A stretch of 64,000 nt of DNA, from contig NC_092576.1 of the NCBI RefSeq assembly GCF_037975245.1, forward strand, positions 45,686,111 to 45,750,110, written 5' to 3'. Shown in pieces: positions 49,801-58,100 of the stretch. Origin of the DNA: Apostichopus japonicus. Its lineage: Eukaryota; Echinodermata; Holothuroidea; Aspidochirotida; Stichopodidae. Position numbers and translations under genes: made by a program. Every line of letters starts with the position of its first letter. The stretch's first letter is position 1. Under the pieces are notes generated by a model that was not told the origin of the DNA, ran no database searches, and was given only the letters and a program-made list of their open reading frames with translations.

Positions 49801-51284
49801 AACGCTGGGAGTTATTTGCATTTAGGAAAGCTTAAATTTCAGGAAGTTGTTTTTTGGATGATATCTTCTTTTATTTCTAGATGACAACACATAAATTGAA
49901 GAATGTGCATCATGGATTAAATAGCAGTAATCGCCGACAGAAAGAAAGAAAACAGAAATACTGGAACTGATGGTTAAACGAAACTAATTCGTCGCCATGG
50001 TGACGACTGTTAAAGACGAGCAGTGGATTTGTTGTTGAAACACAGAACAATATCCATATACTATGTTTTTATATAAGCAAGAAAAGAACAGAATATTGGA
50101 AAGATGAAATTTTAACAATTCGCAGATCGATTTACAAGCATAAAACCTTGGAAAATCCCGAATTACTTTGAAAGGATTTATGATCGATGCAATCTTATCT
50201 AATATTTTTTTGAAATGTTCATTCAAAACGTATTTGTAACAAATCAACGTCAATAGATCGTCTTCGTTTCTTGTAGATGATTTAGAGATTAACTTAATGT
50301 GGAACTTGTATTTGTAATTTCCGTCACAGAGTACCGTACAACGCGCATTATGTACATAAGCATTATATATGAAGTTAAATCGGAATGTTCATGTCAGGAA
50401 ATTGTTTTTAATTACGTGCATATATCTTCCGTATATAGTCTACAAATCTAAGCGTTCAACAGATAATAAAGAAAACATTAAACACATTTTACCCATCCAG
50501 CAATGCAATAATTACAGTACATGGAATATTTAACCTAGCAGAATAAATAAACAGTATTAGAAAGTAGTACGACCATTCCCAAGAATAACTTTTTTTTTTT
50601 TTCTGACATTTGTTCTATAGTTATTTTTCGAATTTGATGTTTCTTTTCGAACAAAAACGTTTTTTTTATGAAGCACTCGCTTAGTAAAGATAACATATAC
50701 ATGACTACAGGATACATCTTGTCTTTCTTTATATAGTTGCTAAAGTTTCTTAAAAAAATGTGTTTTTTAGTCATATGACACTAAAAGGTCTATCATAAAA
50801 ACAGTATGTTCTATATATAAATCACATAAATGCGAATATTATTTATAGATTTGCTTCTTGTGTTGGGTCATATGACTAAAACTAACAAACTCAAGATATT
50901 AAGAAGAATTACGCTTTAATATATCTAATAGTTTTAATATTTAACATTGTGCATACTTTACTAACCTTGTACGTGTAAAGTGTAATTCTTTGTAACTACA
51001 GAACCACACATACACTGATATGTTCCTTCGTGTGGTAATCTTACTGGGTTGATTATCAAAGAATTGTCATCGGAGAGAGAAATGCTTCCATTGAATTCCT
51101 TAAACACAGTGATCTTGTTGAAGAAAAGTATTTTGTCTTCAAACTTCCAGTTATGGTGTTCACCGGGCTCGCAACAGTTTTCAAAGCAGATAAATTTGGA
51201 CAGTTCCGAGACGTAATGATATTCATCGCAGACAACTTGAAAAATTGCAGTAAGTAAATAAACGAAAGATACATTTAATAACAT
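20940..51284 (-). CDS. Ig-DED-LRR receptor-like gene (composite model, 16 exons)
   Basis: Sixteen minus-strand exons with consensus splice sites join in phase into 2073 nt (691 codons) with no stop. Order: signal peptide (MLLNVSFVYLLTAIF) and V-type Ig domain; two short linker exons; a 102-codon exon with a DED-like death-fold; then LRR exons in the order C, A-B-C, D-A-B-C, D-A-B-C. By analogy with NLR and Ig receptors it may sense a ligand and signal through DED contacts; that is inference. Exons A and B give LRR text (FKEL..L.DC.LPSSI). No NACHT ATPase and no membrane helix were found, which is odd for an ectodomain-containing protein; a transmembrane exon may lie unseen in the 46-51 kb introns. 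Alternatively, the DED exon set could start separately at the ATG inside 45982-46041, giving two genes. The 3' end is not established. Confidence 0.6.
21011..22409. other. Intron sequence between C3 and the TIR element
   Basis: No exon recognised; AT-rich, with one 12-nt poly-A run near 21423. Confidence 0.45.
22410..25882. mobile_element. 3.5-kb TIR element with internal 400-bp tandem repeats (copy 2)
   Basis: The ends are tggttccttgctt and aagcaaggaacca, as in 144-954. Between them, near-identical units recur at about 22925, 23325, 23725, 24125 and 24524 (400-401-bp spacing), with a shorter unit near 24820 and another near 25484. Each unit carries clustered AGGTCA-type words. A (CA)n/(CATA)n tract (25778-25838) precedes the right end. 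No transposase is encoded. It lies in the intron between exons B3 and C3. Confidence 0.85.
26360..26436 (-). CDS. LRR-module exon B3
   Basis: 77 nt, phase 2 to 1, acceptor tctctgattatag and donor GTAAAG. Encodes LRDCVLPSSIPVGPSLSTL then SRAVN, the continuation of FKEL from A3 across a 7-kb intron. Confidence 0.8.
27130..29290. repeat. Diverged duplicated intron block
   Basis: 27150-27480 and 28765-29210 share ordered matches (the ctctcaa.tcgtt region, attgtaagtt, cattacgtcatca, aaaatggtcga, attgtcagctt). 27550-28140 is in turn related to 13660-14240. There are poly-G/C runs near 27752, 28044, 28553 and 28663. No coding exon is supported, and long open frames at 28303-28647 and 28530-28748 are not conserved in any recognisable way. 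Confidence 0.55.
29878..30145 (+). mobile_element. 3' end of a truncated LINE (non-LTR retrotransposon)
   Basis: The plus strand encodes KPKGRPETTLLGRIKSQF then EEAINLAQDRDTWRKLI. This is the GRP...L..A.DR..WR signature found at the C-terminus of many LINE reverse-transcriptase proteins. It is followed by an (ACT)n-type trinucleotide tail at about 30060-30085. It is a 5'-truncated, dead copy lying in an intron of the minus-strand gene. Confidence 0.7.
30419..30787. mobile_element. Foldback MITE related to 40229-40688 (copy 1)
   Basis: Begins cataggcgtagaagcc and contains gcgcgctccgcgcgc and a tgggcaagtcattaca motif like copy 2. Its right part carries, in inverted orientation, the g-run plus gggctgca segment that is at the left of copy 2. 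The right terminus lacks a clear inverse of the left, so this copy is probably truncated or rearranged. Confidence 0.65.
30788..32239. other. AT-rich intron sequence
   Basis: No exon or element recognised apart from a poly-C run near 31343 and a short alternating CG stretch at about 31916-31926. Confidence 0.4.
32240..34350. repeat. G-rich, G-quadruplex-prone intron tracts
   Basis: Clusters of GGG/GGGG runs on the plus strand occur at about 32262-32340, 32518-32560, 32610-32670, 32750-32815, 34080-34220 and 34295-34350, including a TG repeat followed by a 12-nt poly-G. They flank exon A3. The gene is transcribed from the minus strand, so these G runs are on the template strand. Confidence 0.7.
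33514..33722 (-). CDS. LRR-module exon A3
   Basis: 209 nt, phase 0 to 2, acceptor cctttctgcag and donor GTAAGT. Encodes IPIYWVTLGWSF, SGLSLPIITSIERMSI, then VSGILNYVQHSQRFKEL. Near the same as A2 in length and pattern. Confidence 0.85.
35033..35152 (-). CDS. LRR-module exon D3
   Basis: 120 nt, 40 codons, phase 0 to 0, acceptor ctttcaatag and donor GTAAGT. Encodes IQTITVMCSDGLIIHRDSSK then VIELLVEASNHD. Same length and pattern as D2. Confidence 0.8.
35773..35828 (-). CDS. LRR-module exon C2
   Basis: 56 nt, phase 1 to 0, acceptor aatttttacag and donor GTTTGT. Encodes ISSSEARLLDLSTGKWTK, with the LDLS.GKW core. Confidence 0.78.
36372..36448 (-). CDS. LRR-module exon B2
   Basis: 77 nt, phase 2 to 1, donor GTACGA, acceptor tacctttgaag. 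Encodes LDNCKLPSSINPDIIP then SRLRNI, a clear LRR continuation of the KEL ending of A2. Confidence 0.82.
37237..37445 (-). CDS. LRR-module exon A2
   Basis: 209 nt, phase 0 to 2, acceptor cctattcttcag and donor GTGAGG. Encodes IPISHLYLEWSF, SGLSLSNLSSVEKISI, then TEEEVIGLINYG and IFKEL. Same length and layout as A3 and as the A exon at 62621-62829. Confidence 0.85.
37446..40228. other. Intron sequence, TAGGCCTA-rich
   Basis: No exon recognised. Between about 38340 and 39370 the words taggccta and cctaggcc recur many times in both orientations. The open frame at 39457-39717 lacks splice or domain support. Confidence 0.4.
40229..40688. mobile_element. Foldback MITE with ATAGGCGTAG termini (copy 2)
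   Basis: The ends are ataggcgtag and its inverse ctacgcctat. Inside, a long inverted repeat pairs 40477-40520 with 40568-40612, built on gcgcgctccgcgcgcg plus catcttaatgtgcat. Poly-G and poly-C runs lie near the two ends. It lies upstream of exon D2, in the D2-A2 intron. Related to 30419-30787. No transposase. Confidence 0.8.
40980..41099 (-). CDS. LRR-module exon D2
   Basis: 120 nt, exactly 40 codons, phase 0 to 0, acceptor ttcatttccag and donor GTAAGT. Encodes SSLRLLCSSIVNLRETDSKQ then MSTILLLQIASSHN. It aligns with exon D3 and with the last ~35 residues of the NACHT exon of the plus-strand gene. Confidence 0.78.
42308..42475. repeat. GC-rich minisatellite in the C1-D2 intron
   Basis: Imperfect repeats of gcccgacgcctgcg- and acctgtgcagtaccc-like units. 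The open frames on both strands (Cys/Ala-rich) come from the repeat and are not credible proteins. Confidence 0.75.
43508..43596 (-). CDS. LRR-module exon C1
   Basis: 89 nt, phase 1 to 0, acceptor tttctttccag and donor GTAAGT. Encodes SWTPTEHGFHLDSSRGKWVS and a short tail. It is the longest C exon but keeps the LD.S.GKW core. Confidence 0.72.
43806..43882 (-). CDS. LRR-module exon B1
   Basis: 77 nt, phase 2 to 1, acceptor tttattttacag and donor GTGAGA. Completes the codon left by A1 and encodes TFIDCLLPLSLLVGSLSPL then TKLRNI, matching the L..C.LP.S motif of B exons. Confidence 0.75.
44330..44526 (-). CDS. LRR-module exon A1
   Basis: 197 nt, phase 0 to 2, donor GTAAGT. Encodes TLEELQIKTNIGKEFTQDQV then LLSFSQKCQRLRKL, the same layout as the 209-nt A exons (GKEF...V.GLL.......L..L). 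The acceptor (ccttatattaag) is somewhat weak; the 12-nt difference lies at the 5' end. Confidence 0.75.
44995..45047 (-). CDS. LRR-module exon C0
   Basis: 53 nt, phase 1 in and 0 out, acceptor tttccaacag and donor GTGAGT. Encodes DLKFDKLDLGSKISLSSD, matching the LDL.S..W core of the other C exons. It connects the DED exon directly to the LRR array, with no NACHT between. Confidence 0.65.
45317..45622 (-). CDS. Exon: DED-like death-fold domain
   Basis: This 306-nt exon, phase 1 to 1, encodes one six-helix death-fold. Visible elements are SFKAKLVDILTGENILHL then ATFLNYPPAKIDLL (helices 1-3), RNYRMVQYLEERGEI (helix 4 and turn), TDITTLLRALKACNL (helix 5) and IHERVQTMFERH (helix 6). The pattern resembles FADD and caspase-8 DEDs. 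The canonical RxDL motif is not intact (ACNLN in its place), so a divergent DED or Death domain is possible. Donor GTTAGT. Confidence 0.7.
45982..46041 (-). CDS. Exon: basic linker containing an alternative start
   Basis: A 60-nt exon, phase 1 in and out, acceptor caattttcag and donor GTACGG, encoding TMATNFKHVVETAKKKNST. Its ATG could be the true start of a DED-LRR gene independent of the Ig exon. A second acceptor 33 nt upstream (right end 46074) is also in phase and would add VNINATLLQFS. Confidence 0.6.
46142..47149. other. Intron sequence around the linker exons
   Basis: Apart from the 33-nt linker exon at 46869-46901, I see no exon. No transmembrane-coding exon with phase 1/1 was found here. 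Confidence 0.4.
46869..46901 (-). CDS. Exon: short Ser/Thr/Pro linker
   Basis: A 33-nt exon, phase 1 in and out, between acceptor aacaatttag and donor GTAGGT, encoding DTSEPAQTTSK. The composition suits a stalk between an Ig domain and what follows. It is accepted mainly because its sites and phase fit both neighbours; at this length chance is possible. Confidence 0.45.
47150..47410. repeat. Interspersed repeat shared with 58840-59290
   Basis: Contains ttacgccaatt, a gttcgggtatatcca motif, gttcaagtcccacaaccg and acatgtgttac..agtagttactgta. The same blocks occur, partly inverted, at 58840-59290 in the other receptor gene. Confidence 0.65.
47415..47870. repeat. 14-bp minisatellite (cggtacttaaacta), about 30 copies
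   Basis: Head-to-tail units of cggtacttaaacta and cggtatttaaacta, with occasional cggtatctaaacta and acaacggta variants. It lies within the first long intron of the composite minus-strand gene. Confidence 0.9.
47871..50965. other. Long intron downstream of the Ig exon
   Basis: Besides the SINE head, I see only AT-rich sequence. Open frames at 49555-49782, 49984-50253 and 50535-50774 are AT-rich and carry no domain pattern or paired splice sites. A missing transmembrane exon could hide here, but none stood out. Confidence 0.35.
49380..49495 (-). mobile_element. tRNA-derived SINE head
   Basis: On the minus strand the sequence begins gttgtggccaagtgg (A box region) and contains gggttcgatactcgg (B box). 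The intervening spacing is longer than in a true tRNA. A different SINE family from that at 968-1364, or a diverged copy. Not a functional tRNA gene. Confidence 0.6.
50966..51284 (-). CDS. Exon: signal peptide plus V-type Ig domain
   Basis: The ATG at 51284 begins a hydrophobic leader (MLLNVSFVYLLTAIFQVVC). The Ig domain follows, with the first Cys in KFICF, Trp in HNWKFED and the classic end DDNSLIINPVRL then HEGTYQCMCG. A GTTAGT donor leaves phase 1, the usual phase for Ig exons. The SL.I..VRL.HE..Y.C ending is shared with the Ig exon at 57253-57897 of the plus-strand gene, so the two are paralogous. Confidence 0.8.
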
Positions 51285-51689
51285 TTTGAGAGCATTTCAT
51301 GGAATTGACACTGAAAACAAAATATACACTGAAAATTCTAATATTTCATTATGACATATTTTGAAGTTCGGAAAAAAGATATACAACTGTCCTTGAGTCA
51401 AGCGCTCTCTGAAATAAAAACAAATCCTACGGAGTCCTTAACAAGCCGTTAGGTGTATGATTTGTTTATTGATATTCAAACGTAACATTGAGCAGGTTAT
51501 TTGAATTCCATTGCGGTATAATTGCAATGTTAGTGGAGCCTATTGCAGCCCAGTGCACATTAGTACATACCAGTCTTAAGATGGGACTGAGTAGAGTGTT
51601 ATGTGATACATTGCAGAGTAGTACATAAGACTACGTGGAAAGTACAATGAGTGTTGTGTAGTATACATATCCGCGCAGGACTTTGCTGT

Positions 51690-52050
51690 GGTAGGACGCT
51701 TGGGCTAGGACTGTGGTGGGAAGGAAAATGGTGGGTAGGAATTTTGGGTAGGACTTTGGTGTGACAGGACTGTGTGGTAGGACTTTAGTGGGGTAGGACT
51801 GCGGTGGGTAGTACTGTTGTGGGGTAGGACTGTGGCGGGGTAGGACTGTGGTGGGTTAGGACTGCGGTGGGTAGGTCTGTTTTGGGGTAGGACTGGTGCG
51901 GTAGGACTGTAGTGGGGTAGGACTGTGGTAGGGTAGGACTGTGGTGGGTAGAGCTGCGGTGGGTAGGGCTGCGGTGGGTAGGGCTGCCGTGGGTAGGTCT
52001 GTTGTGAGGTAGGACTGTGTTGGAGAATCACTGGTGCGGTACTCTTGTGG
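51690..52050. repeat. Minisatellite of ggtaggactgtggtgg units
   Basis: G-rich units of 13-18 bp repeated more than 20 times, about 0.4 kb upstream of the Ig start codon of the minus-strand gene, in the region between the two divergent receptor genes. The proline/serine-rich frame on the minus strand is a by-product. Confidence 0.88.
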
Positions 52051-53194
52051 GCGGCTCAGTCCGTTTGTAGCCTACTTTTTTCAATCAAATGGCGGTCAGT
52101 AGTACTGGTTAACCATAAACTAAGTGTGGTTGTTGTACTAACATTGTGTACAAGTATGAGACAAACTGAGAGCCTTAATATTAGTTCATAGTAAATGTGA
52201 CCTAAACGTCTGTCGCCTAGAATTTAATTGTCTCTTACATAATCGAGTACTTTATCATATTAAACAAGATCTATAAACATTTCATATGAAATATATGTGT
52301 TCTTTCCCTTGATAGTTTGTTATATGGACTATGATGGTAGAAGACCAAAAACCGCATGGCTTTAACAGACACAAGATATGAATAAAAAAAAGTTCTGCTT
52401 AAGCTGTTTCACAGTGAGGTAAGGAAATACTTTAGTCTAAAATGTCTTCATTGTAAAAGTAAAATAGAAAGTATTAAGAATCTATTGTGACCACACAAAA
52501 GAGTTGTACGATGCATCGATTACTCATACAGAAATAGGTTTCGAAGTTGTGTGAATATACTTGTTATTTGCATATAAATATGTTAACCGCACAAAGGAAA
52601 AATTATCTCTTTGAAACTACTAATTTCAGTTTCAGATCATTATTACTCGAGTGGATGAAGAAAATGAAATAGAAAGAAATCGTGCCCATATATGGCTGCA
52701 ATCATCGTGTTAATCTTATCACAAATAAAATCAAGTATCAATTAACAATATACACGCTCTGGCCTAATTTCAAACACAGGAAAGTAATTTGATTGCTTGA
52801 GTTCATAGCTTTAACTTCTGTGTCATATTTTGTAATATAGCAATTGCTAAGCACCACCAGTGATGATCCGATTGTCAAAGTTGAGTGTTTATTGCTTGTT
52901 TTGTCCAAAAAAAAAATTACATTTAATCTCAGCCTTTTAATTTTAAACTGTGATTATGTTCCTAAAACAATGAATGCTCAACATAAATGAGACAGACCCT
53001 GATAGCAACAACAATTAACAAAATTGGGAATGATAAGGATATTCTACTCGGTCAATACTTACCATTCTCGCTGTTTCTGTATGTGTCACGTTGCTTCGTA
53101 TATGCATAGTTTTGGTATGAAATGTGCCTTGTAATATATACGTTAAATGTAGGAGACACAATAGCTTATTTATAATGTAATACACACTGTGGTG

Positions 53195-53560
53195 TGGTTG
53201 CGTCGCATTGCGACACTTTGCATGTATATGTTATGTAGTTTGTCTGGTTTATGAATGTGGCACGTTCCTTTGTAGGCATAATTATCATACAATCAACTAG
53301 TTATATGTCTGTGACACATTGTGTGGTATGTCTTCATGTCGTGTAATGTACCTGGTATATGTGACACTTTGCCTGTTTATGTTATGTAGTTTGTCTAGTA
53401 AATGAATGTGGCACATTACTTGGTAGGCATAATTATCCCACAATAAACTAGTGATGTGTTTGTGACACATTGTGTGGTAGGTCTTCATGTCATGCAATGT
53501 ACCTGGTATATGTGACATATTGCCTCAATATGTCATATTATATACCCAGTATATTAGATT
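53195..53560. repeat. ~173-bp tandem duplication
   Basis: Blocks such as tatgttatgtagtttgtct, aggcataattatc, gtgacacattgtgtggta and aatgtacctggtatatgtga occur twice at about 173-bp spacing. The acctggta/atgta words resemble those in the repeats at 55210-56050. Confidence 0.8.
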
Positions 53561-55099
53561 GACGTATTGCCGACTTGGTAGGCCTATTCATTGTGTATTA
53601 CACTTGATATATGAGAGGGCCAATGTTTTGGAGTGCAAAACATGTATGTTATGGGCCTTGTAAGGAAACATATAAACTGATTTATATCATGCAATGTTCC
53701 TAATATGAACATGTGAGACAACGTTACAGCGGGATATTGTTCAGGACCTTCACGTGGAAAATGTAATGTTATTTCTCGAGAAGACTAGTCCACTTCTCTG
53801 CCAAATTTTCACATATGACATTTTTGTCATTAAATTCGAAACCTGTATATCTGCGTCCTGTGTGTTACACTATATACCGTAGGTTCAGCATACGAAGAAT
53901 AATACCGTTGATGCTTGTTTGTGATAAACTCATATTTGTTTACTGACGAATTGACGACCAGACTGAATCACAAACTGTATGCACGTAGTATATCGGTATA
54001 TTGATATTCGTTTACAAGTGGTATCAGATAAAAGGTCAGATCAAAGTCTAACAACGTTTATCTATACCTGCGCCATTTTGTTCATACAGCTTATGAAGAA
54101 GTTATTCTCATGATATGTTCCTTCTAATTGAGGTAAGTTTACAACTGAAACATAATCTAAAATTACTTGTATCGAACGATGAATGTATTCAATGGTGTCT
54201 TCTTTAATAATTGATAATAGATTACATTTATAAAGCGCTGAAAACAGCGTTTCAAAGCGCTAAATACAGTTCGTAACAGTTTGTAACTTTTACAGTTCGT
54301 AACTAAAAGAACATGATGCGATACATAGTTGCACTGTCGTGTGCTTTTCAAGTTAACATAAAGCATCGTGCTGGCTTTAACAATGTGGTGACAATCCTCT
54401 TAAAAATTGAAAATTCATAGTACTAGTAAGCTGGTATCTCAAATTTTAATTTTGTGTCTTAGCAAATGATATTGAATTATTTTTTTTTAAATGAATAGGT
54501 ATCAGTAATAATCAAATGTGTAAAATATTGACTTTCAGCACCCTTTATTCTTTTGGTGATGTGATTCTGATATGTTTAATTGCTATCGGAGGTTTGAAGC
54601 TGACCCTGGACTGGGAGAAGCTAAATATATTAGTCAAACAATGGTTTCCTTCATTTTGGCAACGTTCATTAAGCATAGTGACAGCAACAAGTATGTCTAA
54701 CAACCATACCAATTATATATAAATAACGTAAGCTAAACTACTCAGTAACTTGTGTTAGTGTATATGTGATTTTGCTCTCAAAGCATTATTGCGATTACCG
54801 TTCATATTTGTTAAGGCTATTAGGTTTTCTACTAATTTACTATTGCTATGTTAGTGGTTTTGATATATTCAATAAAATGAGATGATATGAAATGAAATCC
54901 ATGTAAAATACCAATAGGATGGTTTATACTTTGCAGTCTCTTCGGATGGGCAACGGTCGCTTATATTTAAGTTTAATGCACCTGTTAAAATATGTAGTGT
55001 CGAAGTAGAAGATGTTACTCTGATTACTTCATTGCGTCTCACACACATGCATGTTTTATTCTCTTTTTCCAGTTGTAGTTTTGTCCGAAATATAGCGAG

Positions 55100-55160
55100 A
55101 TGTTGAACGGAGCAGTTTTTAAGGCATTTATTCTTATCCTCATATTGAACTATTTCTCCG
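55100..55160 (+). CDS. Exon 1: signal peptide
   Basis: ATG at 55100 encodes [20 protein letters not shown], a typical leader, then a GTAAGT donor in phase 1. Phase 1 matches all the following Ig exons, which supports this start. Confidence 0.8.
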
Positions 55161-58100
55161 GTAAGTTGACCTCCAGCAGTATCTTATATTAAGAACTACG
55201 TTATGTTCTAAATTGTTCAAGAATGGATTATGTAATGTTCTTGTTATATTACAGACAATGCATTGAGCTACTACAATGTGCATGGTATAGGCCACGTAAT
55301 AATTACGCTATATTTCATGTAATGCCCATGATGTATGCTAGTTAATGTACTTGATAAATGTGTTGTTATGCTCTCGGTACACCGTATGTATTATATATGT
55401 TATATACCATTTATTGTCCGTCATGTATTATAATAAATGTACACTGCATTGTTTGTTATATTCATGGTATGTCTTATGTAATATGTTTATTATATTTCAT
55501 GTAATGTCCCTGATGTATGTAAGTTAATATACCTGGTAGATGTGTTGTTATGCTCATGGAATACCGCATGTAACACGTGTGTTATATTTCATTTAATGTC
55601 ACTGGTGAATGTCATTTAATATACATGATAGAGGGGTTGTTATGTTTATGACATACCGTGTATAATATGCCTGTTTCATCCCATGTACTGTCCCTGATAT
55701 TTGTCAGTTAATGTGCATGGTAGATGTGTTGTTATATCATGATACACCGTATGTCATGCAATATGTATACTATGCTATGCGCTCTACCAGTAATACCACG
55801 CTGTAGATCTGGTAAAGTCCATGCGATATTGGGGGTATGCGCCATGTACTATACCTGATATACGTTTCTTAATGTCGGTAGTCTAGTTCATATAATTCCT
55901 GTTGAATACAGCATACATGGTAGATGATATATCAAGTAATGTGCACGTATAGTGCTATATAATCTACCAGGTATTATCATGTTCATGATATGATTTATGT
56001 AACGTTCAGATTATAAATCATGTAATGTGTATAGCACATATAACGTATCCGGTATTAGTCATAAGATTTGCCTTACATATCCCATATAAAGTATTTGATG
56101 GAGTCGTCGTATGTATTAAGTAAGATATCGTGTAAGTTACTTAAGGTGTGGTTTTCACTGTGTTATAAGCAGAATAAAGGACAGTGGTCCTCTGTGATAT
56201 CATGCCAATAGGTCTCTAGGTTCTGTACAAGTATATTGTGTACGTAAAATGTCACCCGTGCATATAATGGCATACATCCGTTATGTCTTATAACAATATG
56301 TGTATAATATGCTGTAACCCTCACCCGAACCAATGCCTCTGGTTTGTGAAATGGATAAACATTTAATGTGATGCATGTAACTTCTCCAACGTGGTACAAT
56401 ATGTTTCAGTTTAATGGATTAAAAGGCTCACGTTGTTCCCTCTCCAATGAAGCACACGTAGATCACATGCCTAACTGACATATCTCTCTTGATTATATTT
56501 CTCTGTTCTCAGTTTTATCTGAAGAGAAATGCCCATCTCCACAATACCTTGAGTTTGGAAAAGTAGGAGTCGTTTTCTGTGAATTTGAGACCGCAATTTA
56601 CAGCATCCACTGGTATGATACAGATGACGTCACTGCTTCGAAACCAACTATCGAAGTAGATAGCGATGGCACCATAGGTGGACCTGGTTTTACATCCGGG
56701 GAATACAACATTAACCCTGATGGATATCTGGTTGTCAATAACGTTTCTGTTCATCACGAAACAAAGTTTACAGTTACTAAATTCAAGTCTACTTCAGAAT
56801 TACCAATTGTACTTGTAATAGAGGTTAAAGTCATAGGTAAGCATTTCAGTAAGTGGCTATTGCTTCTCGGCCTTTTGGCTAAGATCATGTGTAGTATATG
56901 TTCCCTTTCGAGGGGAATGGTGATGCACACACGACGATGATCACACAGTCACAGTCTCGATTCAAGGGGACTGGGATTTTGAGCGGATCAGTCGGTTTGT
57001 TGTTAGGTATTTCGTGCCCAGGTTCTTTCCGGGGTGATTTTTCGTAAATAATATCAATTTTGAAATTTTATGAACAGTTCAAGTGGTTATTAAAATTACT
57101 GATTTCCTGTTTTTGTCATTACACAACATTTAAAAAATGTATCTGCTAGCATACTGTTCATCAGTAAAGATAATTCAGTCATTGTTCTAGTATTGATGAT
57201 GCGTTCTTTAACAGTAAATATTGTTATTTTTTTGTTTCTATACAATGTACAGTAATACCGGTTTTAGCTTATCCTGTTATTGACCAGTGTTCAACACAAG
57301 AGGAAACATGTTTCACTCGTCTTGGCTGGAATGAACAACTTACATGTAGAATAGCCGACGCCAGACCGCCAGTGAATTTATCATGGCATATGTTGACCAA
57401 GGCAGGACAGACATCTATCCCGTTTACACGTTTCATAACCAATGGCACGATAACCCAGTCATCATATGTTGAAGTAGCCGATGTGTTTGAAAAGTCACCG
57501 AGTGTGGTTTTGCTTGTTTGTAAAGCAGAAACCGACGCACCGTTGTTGAATCGTCCTGAGTCGTTTGTATTGGCTCAGAATCAAAATATCGATCTTATTG
57601 ACATTATCGTTTCTGACGTCATCGTTGAAAAGGGACAGTGTGTAAATCTTACTTGTTCCAATGCTGATATTGATATACTTGTCTGGGAGAAACGTGATTT
57701 AGAGAATAACTTTGAGACAATCGCATATTACATTAACTTTGAAACCTTGATTCATAAATCCCTAGATGAAAGTGTTGAAATTAGTAACCAAGGTTCTTTG
57801 GTCATACCCGACGTTCGTTTGGAACATGAAAGTTATTACAGATGCCTATACAACAACGGAACTGGAGATGTAGCTGCATTTAAAATAGCTGTATATGGTA
57901 AGAAAGCTGCCTTTAAAATGTATGTACATGGTTAGATTGCTGTATTAAAAATGCATGTCGATGTTAAGATAGCTGCATTAAATACATATCTATGGTAAAA
58001 TAGCTGCATTAAAATACATGTCTAAGGTATAATAGCTGCATTTAATATGCATGTATATGGTACGATAGCTTAGTATCAAAGTGTTCTTGCTGTGTCGAGG

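Larger units (their letters stand above)
51285..55099. other. Region between the divergent receptor genes
   Basis: About 3.8 kb with no supported exon. It holds the minisatellite at 51690-52050, the duplicated 173-bp units at 53195-53560, and a SINE-tail-like cattataaagcgctg/caaagcgctaaata segment near 54215-54270. A hydrophobic frame at 54516-54722 has no splice or domain support. Promoters of both genes should lie here, but I cannot place them. Confidence 0.5.

Noticed and set aside
51705-52031. Proline/serine/tyrosine-rich open frame
   Set aside because: It is the minus-strand reading of the ggtaggactgtgg minisatellite.
54516-54722. Hydrophobic 68-codon frame, considered as a TM exon or upstream exon of the Ig-NACHT gene
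   Set aside because: The flanking splice sites do not fit the phase-1 exon chain, and the signal peptide exon at 55100 already gives a good start.
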